This document shows positions 43,549 through 51,847 of a DNA stretch of 64,000 nt, piece by piece; position 1 is the stretch's first letter; each line of letters starts with the position of its first letter. The notes under the pieces were generated by a model that was not told the DNA's origin, did no database searches, and was given only the letters and a program-made list of their open reading frames with translations. Origin of the DNA: Firmicutes bacterium AM41-11 (GTDB taxonomy: Bacteria > Bacillota_I > Bacilli_A > Erysipelotrichales > Erysipelotrichaceae); contig QUIQ01000008.1 of the NCBI GenBank assembly GCA_003480165.1, positions 1 to 64,000 on the forward strand, read 5' to 3'. The translations under genes were made by a program, and so were the position numbers.

Positions 43549-44169
43549 ATGCCACGCAAACGGACGGGCTATGACGCGGCCTGCTATTACGACGGAAAAC
43601 TGCTGGGCCGCTGTACCAAAGCGGACAGCGACGCCTATACCCTGTTGATGAACGCCTGCGGCGGGGAGGCCGCCCGGGTCCTGCGGGAATATGCCTATTT
43701 TTCCCCGGAACTGAAAGCCATCTTAGAAAAGGCGGCGCTCATGCAGGCGGACCGGAGCCGGACGGGCGGAATGTTCCATGCGCCGAAAAGTTCCCCGTGG
43801 GGCGAGGTGCAGAGCTGTGAAACCCTCTGTCCGGGGGTGTTTCTGGTGTCTACCGCCAGCCACGGCGGAACGATGGTGGCAAATGAGGTAGCCGCCGTCC
43901 TCTCCCCAGCGGCGAAAAAGTGCGGCTTCAAGGATAAGGGCTATATCTGCTATGAGGAGGACGCACAGGAAAGTGTGGTGCTCCGGGAGCTGCTGGACAA
44001 AAAACTGTGGAACATCCCTGACCGCATTAAGGACAAAGGACAGTTTGAAGAAAAGCTCAATCAGTCCATCCGGCAGTATAACCCCGAATACTGGCGGGCA
44101 AGGCAGAGCGGACGAGAAGCCGTCGAAGCTGCCCGCAGCACAGCCCCGGCCAAAGAAGCCGCAAGATAA
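43549..44169 (+). CDS. DUF7007-like conserved ICE protein
   Basis: The 206-residue soluble protein has SPWGEVQSCETLCPGVFLVSTASHGGTMVANEVAAVLSPAAKKCGF and YICYEEDAQESVVLRELLDKKLWNIP. This resembles the DUF7007 pattern PWGxVQ...V.STASHGG seen in plasmid and ICE proteins. No function is known. GAAAGGAGGCGGGAACC precedes the ATG, just after palindrome copy 6. Confidence 0.6.
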   Translation: MPRKRTGYDAACYYDGKLLGRCTKADSDAYTLLMNACGGEAARVLREYAYFSPELKAILEKAALMQADRSRTGGMFHAPKSSPWGEVQSCETLCPGVFLVSTASHGGTMVANEVAAVLSPAAKKCGFKDKGYICYEEDAQESVVLRELLDKKLWNIPDRIKDKGQFEEKLNQSIRQYNPEYWRARQSGREAVEAARSTAPAKEAAR

Positions 44170-44192
44170 CCTCGGGCCATGCTGGCCCGAAG
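44170..44192. repeat. ICE palindrome copy 7
   Basis: Same sequence as copy 6, arms CCTCGGGCCA and TGGCCCGAAG flanking TGC, directly abutting the preceding stop codon. Confidence 0.92.
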
Positions 44193-44213
44193 CAGTAAAG
44201 GAGGTGTACCAAA

Positions 44214-44600
44214 ATGGCCTATGTGCCAGTACCAAAAGACCTTTCCAAAATCAAGACAAAGCTGGCCTTCAACCTAACGAAGCGCCAGCTTGTTTGTTTT
44301 TCCAGCGCGGCGGCGGTGGGCCTCCCGGCTTACCTGTTTTCCCGTGGCAGTATCGGGAACAGTGCCGCCATGTTCCTGATGATCGGCCTCATGCTCCCGT
44401 TCTTCTTTCTGGCTATGTATGAACGAGACGGTCTGCCGCTGGAAAAAGTGCTGAAAAACATCATCCGCACCCGGTTCCTCTATCCCCGTGTGCGGCCTTA
44501 CAAAACCGAAAACTTCTATGCGCTGCTTAGCGCCAGAAAGGAGGCGCAGCCGATTGCGAAACAGCAGAAGGGCCGGAAAGCCCGCAGGCAAAAAGCCTGA
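44214..44600 (+). CDS. PrgI family conjugation protein
   Basis: The 128-residue protein begins AYVPVPKDLSKIKTKLAFNLTKRQLVCF and has two membrane helices (AAAVGLPAYLF; AAMFLMIGLMLPFFFLAMY), then RDGLPLEKVLKNIIRTRFLYPRVRPYKTEN. This is PrgI, a VirB3-like partner encoded upstream of the VirB4 ATPase. Its 3' end overlaps the VirB4 gene by 47 bases. Confidence 0.88.
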   Translation: MAYVPVPKDLSKIKTKLAFNLTKRQLVCFSSAAAVGLPAYLFSRGSIGNSAAMFLMIGLMLPFFFLAMYERDGLPLEKVLKNIIRTRFLYPRVRPYKTENFYALLSARKEAQPIAKQQKGRKARRQKA

Positions 44601-46947
44601 AAAGCAGAGCCTTCTCGGCCTGTTCACAAAGGGAAAGAACATTCCCACCACCGCCCAGCAGACCCTCCCTTACCGGGAAATGTACCGGGACGGGGTGTGC
44701 CGGGTAGCGGACCGCTATTACACCAAGACCATTGAATACGAGGACATCAACTACCAGCTCGCACAGTCCGAAGATCAGGCGGCCATCTTTGACGGGTGGA
44801 GCGCCTGCCTCAACTACTTTGATAGCAGCCTTCCGTTCCAGCTTTCCTTCCTCAACCACCGGAGCCGCCCGGGCAGCCGGTACAGCGTGAACATCCCCAT
44901 GCAGGACGATGATTACAACAGCGTCCGGTGTGAGTATGTGGAAATGCTGGAAAACCAGATCGCCAAAAGCAACAACGGCATTGTCCGCACAAAGCTCCTG
45001 ACCTTCGGCGTGAATGTGGACGACCTTTCCACCGCCAGGGCAAGGCTGGAACGTGTAGAGGCGGACATTTGCGGGAACTTCAAAAAGCTGGGCGTCAAGT
45101 GCCGATCCCTTTCGGGGCTGGAACGGCTGGAGCTTCTTCACGGGCAGCTCCACCCCGGCAGCGGCTCCCCCTTCCGGTTTTCATGGGATATGATCCCCAA
45201 AACCGGGCTTTCCACCAAAGACTTTATCGCCCCGGACAGTTTCGATTTCCGTTTCAGCCGACTGTTCCGGGTGGGGACGACCTGGGGCGCTGCCTCCTAC
45301 TTGCAGATTTTGGCCTCGGAGCTCTCGGACAAGCTGCTGGCGGAGCTTTTGGAAATGGATGCGGAAATGACCATCACCCTCCATATCCAGACCGTCGATC
45401 AGGCCGCTGCCGTAAAATCCATCAAGGCCAAAGTCTCCGACATTGACAAGATGAAGGTGGAGGAACAGAAGAAAGCCGCCCGGGCTGGGTATGACATGGA
45501 CATACTCCCGCCCGACCTTGTGACGTACAGCAACGACGCAAAGACTCTCTTGGAAGATTTGCAGAGCCGGAACGAGCGAATGTTCCTGCTGACCTTCCTT
45601 GTAGTGAACATGGCCCCGACCCGCCGGGAGCTGGACAACGACCTGTTCACGGTATCTGGTATCGTCCAGAAATACAACTGCACCTTGAAGCGGCTGGACT
45701 TCCAGCAGGAGGATGGTTTTCTTTCCAGCCTTCCGCTTGGCCATAACGGCATTGAGATCAAGCGCGGCATGACGACCAGCTCCACGGCCATTTTCGTTCC
45801 CTTTATGACGCAGGAGCTCCGCATGGATGGCGAAGCCGTCTATTACGGGCTCAACGCACTTTCCCATAACGTCATCATGGCAAACCGGAAAAAGCTCAAA
45901 AACCCCAACGGCCTGTTCCTCGGCGTGCCGGGCTCCGGCAAATCCTTTGCCGCAAAGCGGGAGCTTGTGAACGTGTTCCTTGCCACCCGTGACCGGATCA
46001 TTGTGGTGGACCCGATGGGCGAATACTCGCCCCTTATCAAGCGGCTGGGCGGACAGGTCATCGAGATCGCCCCGGACAGCCCCCACCACATCAATCCGAT
46101 GGACATTGACCTGAGCTTTGACGAGGAAAACCCGATGGCGCTGAAAGCCGACTTTATCCTGTCGCTGATGGAGCTGATCGTTGGCGGCAAGGATGGCTTG
46201 CAGCCGGTGGAGCGGACCGTCATTGACCGCTGTGTACGCCAGATGTACCGGGAACATTTGCAGGACCCGGAAACAAGCAAAATGCCGACCCTCCAAACCC
46301 TGTATGACCTGCTCTGTTCCCAGCCGGAGGGCGAGGCGGTACGGCTGGCAACTGCCCTTGAAATCTATGTGTCGGGTTCCCTTAACGTGTTCAACCATGA
46401 AACCAATGTGGACTTAAACCGCCGTCTGGTATGCCTTGACTTGAAAAAGCTGGGGGCCGGGCTTCGGACGATTGCCATGCTCATTATGCAGGACTTGGTA
46501 AACTCGCAGGTGTCTATGAATTTCCTGCGTGGTATCGCTACATGGTGCTACTTCGACGAGTTCCATGTGCTGCTCCGTGACCGGCTGACGGCAAGCTACT
46601 GTGTGGCGATCTGGAAAATGCTGCGAAAAAAAGGGTGCGTTCCCAGTGCTTTAACGCAGAACGTGAAGGATTTTCTGGCAAGCCCGGAGATTGAGAACAT
46701 CTTTGAAAACTCGGACTTCCTTGTGCTTCTCTCGCAGGCACAGGGCGACCGGCAGATTTTAGCCAAACAGCTTGGGATCAGCCCCCACCAGCTTTCCTAT
46801 GTGACCCATACCAATTCCGGCGAAGGGTTGCTGTTCTTCGGGAATACCACCATCCCGTTTGTTGACCGCTTCCCGCAGAATACCGAGCTGTACGCCATTA
46901 TGACCACCCGCCCGGAGGACAAAAAACAGGAAATGAACCGGGCATAA
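44554..46947 (+). CDS. VirB4-like conjugation ATPase
   Basis: The protein (797 residues from TTG at 44554) has Walker A FLGVPGSGKSFAAKRE, IIVVDPMGEYSPLIKRLGGQVIEIAP, Walker B-like WCYFDEFHVLL and a VPSALTQNVKDFLAS motif. It powers assembly of, or transfer through, the type IV channel. GAAAGGAGG inside prgI lies nine bases before the TTG, which fixes the start. The upstream open frame lies within prgI. Confidence 0.92.
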   Translation: MRNSRRAGKPAGKKPEKQSLLGLFTKGKNIPTTAQQTLPYREMYRDGVCRVADRYYTKTIEYEDINYQLAQSEDQAAIFDGWSACLNYFDSSLPFQLSFLNHRSRPGSRYSVNIPMQDDDYNSVRCEYVEMLENQIAKSNNGIVRTKLLTFGVNVDDLSTARARLERVEADICGNFKKLGVKCRSLSGLERLELLHGQLHPGSGSPFRFSWDMIPKTGLSTKDFIAPDSFDFRFSRLFRVGTTWGAASYLQILASELSDKLLAELLEMDAEMTITLHIQTVDQAAAVKSIKAKVSDIDKMKVEEQKKAARAGYDMDILPPDLVTYSNDAKTLLEDLQSRNERMFLLTFLVVNMAPTRRELDNDLFTVSGIVQKYNCTLKRLDFQQEDGFLSSLPLGHNGIEIKRGMTTSSTAIFVPFMTQELRMDGEAVYYGLNALSHNVIMANRKKLKNPNGLFLGVPGSGKSFAAKRELVNVFLATRDRIIVVDPMGEYSPLIKRLGGQVIEIAPDSPHHINPMDIDLSFDEENPMALKADFILSLMELIVGGKDGLQPVERTVIDRCVRQMYREHLQDPETSKMPTLQTLYDLLCSQPEGEAVRLATALEIYVSGSLNVFNHETNVDLNRRLVCLDLKKLGAGLRTIAMLIMQDLVNSQVSMNFLRGIATWCYFDEFHVLLRDRLTASYCVAIWKMLRKKGCVPSALTQNVKDFLASPEIENIFENSDFLVLLSQAQGDRQILAKQLGISPHQLSYVTHTNSGEGLLFFGNTTIPFVDRFPQNTELYAIMTTRPEDKKQEMNRA

Positions 46948-46951
46948 CACA

Positions 46952-46974
46952 CTTCGGGCCATGATGGCCCGAGG
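46952..46974. repeat. ICE palindrome copy 8
   Basis: Arms CTTCGGGCCA and TGGCCCGAGG flank TGA, four bases after the VirB4 stop. Confidence 0.9.
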
Positions 46975-46992
46975 TTTGGAAAGGAGGGATAC

Positions 46993-48894
46993 ATCATCGG
47001 AAAGAAACCGGACAAACGGAATTTTCAAAGGCCGGGGCCGACGGAGGATACCGGGGGCAATCGCCCCGGACCGGCTGAACGGGAAGGGCCTTCCCCCGCA
47101 CCATCCCGACGCCTGCGGTTTGAGGACGAGGATACCGGGCAGGACAGTCCTTCGGGTCACGATGGCCCGAAGTCCAAAAGCGGCAAGTTTCAAGAGGACA
47201 GCCGCAAAAGCCGTCCCTCTGACCGCATGAGGCAGGAGGATGAAGCGGACGGGCCGCAGGATACCGGCAAGGCACAGGAGCCGGAGGACTCCGCCGAGAA
47301 GGCCGGGAGCAAAAAGGATAAGTACCAGAAAGCACAGGCAAAAGCGGAACACGCCGGGGAAAAGCTGGGAAAGGCCCGGGAGAAACTGGACAAGACCGAG
47401 GCAAAACGGGCAGCGAAGAAACCACCGGGGCTTGCAAAAAAGGCAGTCCGGGGAGCCCGTACAGAAGCATGGTTCTATGTCCACAACAAGATACACGAAG
47501 TTGAGCATGAAAATGTGGGTGTGGAAGGAGCCCATAAGTCGGAACTTGTGGCCGAGGCCGGAGCCCGGAAACTGACCCGGTATGCCAAACGGAGATACCG
47601 GGAACACCCGGCCCGGAAGGTGGCAAAGTGGGAACGGAAGGACATAAAAGCCCGGGCCAATGTGGATTTTCAAAAGATGGCCTCCGATCACCCGGAGCTT
47701 GCCAGCAATCCGCTTTCCCGTGTGCAGCAGAAATGGAAACTGAAACGCCGGTATTCCAAAGAAGCAAAGGCGGCTGCAAAACAGGGCGCAAAGGCCGCAA
47801 AGAAAACCGCTGCCGCTTCGGGAACTGCGACCCGTCGGGCGGCGCAGTTTGTGACCCGTCATCCCGTGGCGGTGCTGGTCCTGCTCCTGCTGTTGCTGCT
47901 CTGTTTTCTTGTGTCGGCGGTAAGTTCCATCTTCCCCACGCTTGGCAGCGGCCTCGCCAATGCGTTATCCGGCACCTCCTACGCCTCGGAGGATACGGAC
48001 CTGCTGGGGGTGGACGAGGACTACACAGCGCTGGAAAACGAGCTGGCGCAGACGGTAGCGAACATCGAAAGCACCCATCCCGGCTATGACGAGTACCGCT
48101 ATTCCGTGGACGAGATCGGCCATAACCCCTATGAGCTGGCGTCCTATCTCTCGGCAAAGTACCATGTGTATTTCCGTGAACAGGTGCAGGACGAGCTGCG
48201 GGAGATTTTCGAGGCACAGTATGAACTGACCTTGACGGAGGAAGTCGAGATACGCTACCGCACCGAAACCAGCACCGACCCGGAGACCGGGGAAACCACC
48301 ACCGAGGAAGTTCCCTATGAGTATTACATTCTCAATGTGACCCTCACAAACAAGACGCTGCCTGCCGTGATCCTGCCGAGGCTTAACGAACAGCAGCGGG
48401 AAATCTACACCGTTATGCAGCAGCTCAAAGGCAACAAACCCTATCTGTGGGAAGGGATTTACAACGGTGGCGAAGATACCGGCCCCAGCTATGAGATACC
48501 CGGCGAGGCGCTGGATGACCCGGCTTTTGCGGCGCTCATGGAAGAAGCCACAAAGTACATCGGCTGGCCCTATGTGTGGGGCGGCTCCAGCCCGTCCACC
48601 TCCTTTGACTGTTCGGGCTTTGTCTGCTGGGTGTACACGGCCAGCGGCGTCCACAACCTGCCCCGTACCACGGCGCAGGGCATTTACAACCAGTGTGCTA
48701 TCATTTCTCCCTCCGAGGCAAAGCCCGGCGACATTATCTTTTTCACGGGAACCTATGACAGCCCCGGCCCTGTATCCCATGTGGGGATTTATGTGGGCGA
48801 CGGGATGATGCTCCATTGTGGTTCGCCCATCCAATACGCAAACATCAATTCAAGCTACTGGCAGACACATTTCTATGCCTTCGGGCGTTTGTGA
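46993..48894 (+). CDS. NlpC/P60 peptidoglycan hydrolase of the conjugation apparatus (CD1108 type), apparent ATC start
   Basis: After a charged N-terminal region (KKPDKRNFQRPGPTEDTGGN) and a coiled-coil stretch, one membrane helix occurs near residue 300 (HPVAVLVLLLLLLLCFLVSAV). An outer domain and a C-terminal NlpC/P60 domain follow, with WGGSSPSTSFDCSGFVCWVY (catalytic Cys) and GPVSHVGIYVGDG (His). It should open the cell wall for the mating channel. AAAGGAGGG precedes ATC ATC at 46993/46996; the first in-frame ATG is 78 codons later at 47227 without a ribosome binding site. Confidence 0.85.
   Translation: MIGKKPDKRNFQRPGPTEDTGGNRPGPAEREGPSPAPSRRLRFEDEDTGQDSPSGHDGPKSKSGKFQEDSRKSRPSDRMRQEDEADGPQDTGKAQEPEDSAEKAGSKKDKYQKAQAKAEHAGEKLGKAREKLDKTEAKRAAKKPPGLAKKAVRGARTEAWFYVHNKIHEVEHENVGVEGAHKSELVAEAGARKLTRYAKRRYREHPARKVAKWERKDIKARANVDFQKMASDHPELASNPLSRVQQKWKLKRRYSKEAKAAAKQGAKAAKKTAAASGTATRRAAQFVTRHPVAVLVLLLLLLLCFLVSAVSSIFPTLGSGLANALSGTSYASEDTDLLGVDEDYTALENELAQTVANIESTHPGYDEYRYSVDEIGHNPYELASYLSAKYHVYFREQVQDELREIFEAQYELTLTEEVEIRYRTETSTDPETGETTTEEVPYEYYILNVTLTNKTLPAVILPRLNEQQREIYTVMQQLKGNKPYLWEGIYNGGEDTGPSYEIPGEALDDPAFAALMEEATKYIGWPYVWGGSSPSTSFDCSGFVCWVYTASGVHNLPRTTAQGIYNQCAIISPSEAKPGDIIFFTGTYDSPGPVSHVGIYVGDGMMLHCGSPIQYANINSSYWQTHFYAFGRL
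47150..47172. repeat. ICE palindrome copy 9, inside coding sequence
   Basis: Arms CTTCGGGTCA and TGGCCCGAAG flank CGA. It lies inside the upstream coding part of the NlpC/P60 gene and encodes SGHDGPK. Confidence 0.88.
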
Positions 48895-48916
48895 GCCAGA
48901 GGAAAGGAGTCCTTGC

Positions 48917-49183
48917 ATGAACAAAATCGACAAGCTCGATAAGGAACTGGAAAAAGCCCGGGAGAAGGCCGCCGAATGGCAGGCCAAAATCCGGGAGCTG
49001 GAAAAGCAGAAACAGGAGGAAGAAAACAGCCAGATCGTGCAGGCGGTGCGCTCCCTCAAACTGACGCCCGCCCAGCTTATGGCTTTTCTGAATGACCCCA
49101 AAAACAGCCTTACCGCTTCGGGCCATACTGACCCGAAGCCGGAGGCACCCGAAAAGGAGGACACGGCCCATGAAGAAAACTAA
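48917..49183 (+). CDS. DUF4315 family protein
   Basis: The 88-residue protein is an N-terminal coiled coil (NKIDKLDKELEKAREKAAEWQAKIRELEKQKQEEENSQI) followed by VRSLKLTPAQLMAFLND, the DUF4315 pattern. It is a regular small gene between the NlpC/P60 and DUF4366 genes in this ICE family. Palindrome copy 10 is translated as part of its tail (SGHTDPK). It overlaps the next gene by 14 bases. Confidence 0.85.
   Translation: MNKIDKLDKELEKAREKAAEWQAKIRELEKQKQEEENSQIVQAVRSLKLTPAQLMAFLNDPKNSLTASGHTDPKPEAPEKEDTAHEEN
49116..49138. repeat. ICE palindrome copy 10, inside the DUF4315 gene
   Basis: Arms CTTCGGGCCA and TGACCCGAAG flank TAC. It codes for SGHTDPK near the end of the DUF4315 protein, 31 bases before the next start codon. 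Confidence 0.9.
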
Positions 49184-49817
49184 ATTTCGCAGGCTGGCGG
49201 CGATGGCTGCCAGCCTTTTGTGTTGCCTGATCTTTACAGTCCCGGCTTATGCACAGAGCAGCGAGCCGCAGCCGGAGACAGCTCCCTCCCCGGCAGAAAC
49301 CGAAGCAGAGCCGGAAACCCAGAACCCCTTTACCCCGGACGGGACGGGAACCGTGGTGGACAACGCCACCGACGAGGATGGAAAGGAGTTCTACACCATC
49401 ACCACAGCAGACGAGAGCGTGTTTTATCTGGTGATCGACAAACAGAAAACCAGCGAGAACGTCTATTTTCTCAATACCGTTACCACAGACGACCTTCTGC
49501 CTCTTGCTGAACAGGGTAAGGAACCGCCCAAAGAAGTGACCCCGGAGCCAGAGCCAAAGCCCACCGAACCGGTGGAGGAAGTACCGGAACCCGAGCCGGA
49601 GAAAAAGGACAGCCCCCTTCTCTCTCTGCTCCTGATCGGTGCGGTGGTGCTGGCCGGCGGTGGGATTGGTTACTATTTCAAGATTTACAAGCCGAAGCAT
49701 GAGGCCCCGGATTTGGAAGATGATTACTGCGAATATGAGGACGGGGAGCTGGAGGAGATCGCAGAGGAACCCGAGGACGAAGATACCCCGCCGTGGGAGG
49801 AAGATACGGAGGAATGA
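49170..49817 (+). CDS. DUF4366 family surface protein (CD1107 type)
   Basis: The 215-residue protein has a signal peptide (LAAMAASLLCCLIFTVPAYAQ), a conserved GTGTVVDNATDEDGKEFYTITTADESVFYLVIDKQKTSENVYFLNTVTTDDLL domain and a Pro/Glu-rich linker. A C-terminal membrane helix (LLSLLLIGAVVLAGGGIGYYF) and an acidic tail follow. It is exposed outside the membrane and belongs to the conjugation gene cluster; its role is unknown. Confidence 0.85.
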   Translation: MKKTKFRRLAAMAASLLCCLIFTVPAYAQSSEPQPETAPSPAETEAEPETQNPFTPDGTGTVVDNATDEDGKEFYTITTADESVFYLVIDKQKTSENVYFLNTVTTDDLLPLAEQGKEPPKEVTPEPEPKPTEPVEEVPEPEPEKKDSPLLSLLLIGAVVLAGGGIGYYFKIYKPKHEAPDLEDDYCEYEDGELEEIAEEPEDEDTPPWEEDTEE

Positions 49818-49819
49818 GA

Positions 49820-50011
49820 ATGAATTTTACAAGCAGCCCTTTTGAACGAATGATGAAGGAAGTACCGCACCCCGGCTGGGACAATGACGACCCTTGTAAG
49901 GGATGCCGTTATTACAAGGAGTGCAAAGGAAAGAAAAAACAGTGCCGGAAGAAGTTCCGGGCGCTGATCGTGGAGCCCCGCCCTTCGGGCCATCGTGGCC
50001 CGAAGTCTTAA
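49820..50011 (+). CDS. small cysteine-rich ICE protein
   Basis: The 63-residue protein has CKGCRYYKECKGKKKQCRKKF, four cysteines that could bind zinc. The ATG at 49820 has GGAGG six bases upstream. Its C-terminus (SGHRGPKS) is encoded by palindrome copy 11. No family is recognised. Confidence 0.65.
   Translation: MNFTSSPFERMMKEVPHPGWDNDDPCKGCRYYKECKGKKKQCRKKFRALIVEPRPSGHRGPKS
49983..50005. repeat. ICE palindrome copy 11, at the 3' end of a coding sequence
   Basis: Perfect arms CTTCGGGCCA and TGGCCCGAAG flank TCG. It encodes SGHRGPK at the end of the small Cys-rich protein, six bases before the next ATG. Confidence 0.92.
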
Positions 50012-50413
50012 ATGGACGCCCGGGAGCTGACCCGTGACGAGAAGAAAAAAATCCGTTCTCTGGTCACGGGGATGTGCGCCAACTATGACCGGGAAAGCGG
50101 CCTGTGCCTTCCTCTGGACTGTGCCTGCTATATGCTGCACAAGTGCTGGACAGGGGCGTACTGCCGTTATTTCCGTGAGGCTGTCCTGCCCCTTGACCCG
50201 GAGCTTCAAGCGGCGCTGACAACGGAAGGCATCTCCCCGGAGCTGCGGGCCTGTGCGGTCTGCGGAAAGGCATTTCTGCCCGAGGGGCGTCAAGCCTACT
50301 GTTCCGACGCCTGCAAAGCCGAAGGGAACCGCCGGAAAAGCCGGGAACGCATGAGGAAAATGCGGGAGAAAAGGCCGGGCGGCTGTTACGATTTGCCGCC
50401 TCCAAAGGCTTGA
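50012..50413 (+). CDS. Cys-rich VLP-domain protein
   Basis: The 133-residue protein has GMCANYDRESGLCLPLDCACYMLHKCWTGAYCRYFREAVLPLDPEL, the cysteine-rich VLP domain of conjugative-element proteins, then a zinc-ribbon-like CAVCGKAFLPEGRQAYCSDACKAEGNRRKSRERMRKMR, possibly DNA binding. The ATG directly follows the upstream stop (TAAATG) and has no ribosome binding site, so translation is probably coupled. Confidence 0.78.
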   Translation: MDARELTRDEKKKIRSLVTGMCANYDRESGLCLPLDCACYMLHKCWTGAYCRYFREAVLPLDPELQAALTTEGISPELRACAVCGKAFLPEGRQAYCSDACKAEGNRRKSRERMRKMREKRPGGCYDLPPPKA

Positions 50414-50439
50414 CATTCCGGGCTTTTTGGAGGGTGTTT

Positions 50440-50474
50440 CCGGGGTGGGAATATCTTATTACATTCCTCCCCGG
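50440..50474. repeat. intergenic hairpin
   Basis: CCGGGGTGGGAAT can pair with ATTCCTCCCCGG (one mismatch and a bulge) between the Cys-rich VLP gene and palindrome copy 12. It has no T run. Confidence 0.5.
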
Positions 50475-50503
50475 TCTGCCCTCTTATTTCGTAACATCCA
50501 GCA

Positions 50504-50526
50504 CTTCGGGTCATGTTGGCCCGAGG
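50504..50526. repeat. ICE palindrome copy 12
   Basis: Arms CTTCGGGTCA and TGGCCCGAGG flank TGT, ending 19 bases before the TTG start of the next gene. Confidence 0.9.
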
Positions 50527-50545
50527 CACAGAAAGGAGGGATCTC

Positions 50546-51136
50546 TTGGAGACAGTACAAGGATATGTGATTTTGAAAGCTGCCACCTTTGAAACCGGAC
50601 ACGGCTTTGCGCTGGGGCATAATCCGGGAGCGCCGAGCCCCTTTGTGACCTGGCAGTTTACCGAGGGGGAAAACGGCCATCGGGATTACTACTGGGGCCG
50701 CTATGGAACCAGTCAAGCGTGGGCGCAGCGGGACTTTGACCGCCGGGTGGACGACTATCAGCAGTTTTACCATGCGGCGGTCAAGCATACCGAGCTCGGA
50801 CCGGAGGGCGTTTACCGCTATTATTCCACCCAGCGGCCCGTGGACATAGGCACCTACCCGAAGCCGCCGGATAACCAGCCTCTTTCCATCGTCAACTACG
50901 ATGACGACAGGAGGCGTCCTGTGGCTGATGGCAGGCTGATGGCATGGGGCGAACTGACCTACGCAAAGCCGCTGACCGAAAAGCAGATGGAGGATTATGA
51001 GCTGAAACCAGCACCGGGCAATCCTGACCGGGTGCGCCCATCCATTACTGCACGGCTCAAAGAAGGAACCAGAGGGCAGGAACCCCAAAAGGAGCCCGGT
51101 CAGAAGCGGAGCCATAAAAACCATGAGGAACGATAA
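50546..51136 (+). CDS. conserved ICE protein of unknown function
   Basis: The 196-residue protein (TVQGYVILKAATFETGHGFALGHNPGAPSPFVTWQFTEGENGHRDYYWGRYGTSQAWAQRDFDRRV) resembles a small domain often paired with DUF4316 proteins in clostridial ICEs; I cannot name a function. The TTG at 50546 follows AAAGGAGGG with a normal spacing. The DUF4316-like gene lies 12 bases downstream. Confidence 0.6.
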   Translation: METVQGYVILKAATFETGHGFALGHNPGAPSPFVTWQFTEGENGHRDYYWGRYGTSQAWAQRDFDRRVDDYQQFYHAAVKHTELGPEGVYRYYSTQRPVDIGTYPKPPDNQPLSIVNYDDDRRRPVADGRLMAWGELTYAKPLTEKQMEDYELKPAPGNPDRVRPSITARLKEGTRGQEPQKEPGQKRSHKNHEER

Positions 51137-51148
51137 AGGAGGATCGCC

Positions 51149-51331
51149 ATGCACGAAAAAGACAACTATCTGAAAACCGCCGAGCTCTCCACGGAGCAGA
51201 ACTGCAACATGATCGACGGCGTACCCAACAACACGCCCATCCAACCCACGCCCCCGGAGCTGGACGCAAAACCGCTTGATAAGGTAAAAGAGCCCAAAGA
51301 GCGCCGGAAAGGCCGGGAGCTGGAACGCTGA
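51149..51331 (+). CDS. DUF4316-like small protein
   Basis: The 60-residue protein has YLKTAELSTEQNCNMIDGVPNNTP, the DUF4316 signature, and a basic tail. In related elements this segment is the end of a larger protein, so the small size may be a natural short form or a fragment. The ATG follows AAAGGAGGATCGCC, and the stop overlaps mobC by one base. Confidence 0.7.
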   Translation: MHEKDNYLKTAELSTEQNCNMIDGVPNNTPIQPTPPELDAKPLDKVKEPKERRKGRELER

Positions 51332-51672
51332 TGGAGAACCGCAAGCGGAATGTCCATCTGCACGTCATGGTAACGCCGGACGAGCTGGCAGCCATCCATG
51401 AACGGATGGCCGAGGCGGGCATTTCCAACGCCGGGGCTTATGTACGGAAAATGGCTCTGAATGGGTATATCCTGCACATCGACCTTGCACCCGTAAAAGA
51501 GTTGATCTCTCTGCAACGGCGCTGTTCCAACAATCTCAATCAGGTCGCCGTACACGCGCATACCTATGGCGTGTACCCGGAGGAAATCGACGGATTGAAG
51601 CGGGACTATGAAAAGCTGTGGGGCGAGGTGTCAAAGGTGCTGCGGGAGCTCTCCGAGCTGGTGGCAAAGTAA
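51331..51672 (+). CDS. mobC: MobC-like relaxosome protein
   Basis: The 113-residue protein has a ribbon-helix-helix start (RNVHLHVMVTPDELAAIHERMAEAGISNAGAYVRKMALNGYIL) and the MobC segment LISLQRRCSNNLNQVAVHAHTYG. It should bind the origin of transfer and help the relaxase. It precedes the relaxase by one short membrane-protein gene. Confidence 0.88.
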   Translation: MENRKRNVHLHVMVTPDELAAIHERMAEAGISNAGAYVRKMALNGYILHIDLAPVKELISLQRRCSNNLNQVAVHAHTYGVYPEEIDGLKRDYEKLWGEVSKVLRELSELVAK

Positions 51673-51677
51673 GACGA

Positions 51678-51723
51678 GGGCGGCAGGCTTCCGTTGTGGG
51701 GCTTGCCGCCCTGCTCTTTTTTT
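51678..51723 (+). terminator. terminator after mobC
   Basis: GGGCGGCAGGC pairs with GCTTGCCGCCC (one wobble), with a T run shortly after. Confidence 0.75.
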
Positions 51724-51727
51724 ACCA

Positions 51728-51750
51728 CTTCGGGCCAGTATGACCCGAAG
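51728..51750. repeat. ICE palindrome copy 13
   Basis: Arms CTTCGGGCCA and TGACCCGAAG flank GTA. It lies between the mobC terminator and the shared promoter region. Confidence 0.9.
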
Positions 51751-51754
51751 GTTT

Positions 51755-51812
51755 GGGACAGGATTTACTAATCTTTCGCAACATTTATGTCCCCGGGCAG
51801 GCATGATAAAAT
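51755..51812 (+). promoter_or_regulatory. promoter and conserved upstream element before the relaxase operon
   Basis: The -10 box TAAAAT (51807) lies 17 bases after TTTATG (51784). The 38 bases from 51755 match those at 61122 in 32 positions, including CTAATC and TTCGCAACATT, and are bounded by GGGACA and TGTCC, which are inverted. The same element lies before the recombinase gene. Confidence 0.7.
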
Positions 51813-51847
51813 AGAGGTAGGAAGGATAGATAAAGGAGGTTTTGAAG

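Noticed and set aside
45181-46398. 405-codon minus-strand ORF opposite the VirB4 gene
   Set aside because: It is a codon-bias shadow in GC-rich DNA, without ribosome binding site or recognisable domain; VirB4 on the + strand is certain.
46994-48217. 407-codon minus-strand ORF opposite the NlpC/P60 gene
   Set aside because: Very rich in P, R and S, as expected from the complement of the K/E/A-rich coding strand; no start signal.
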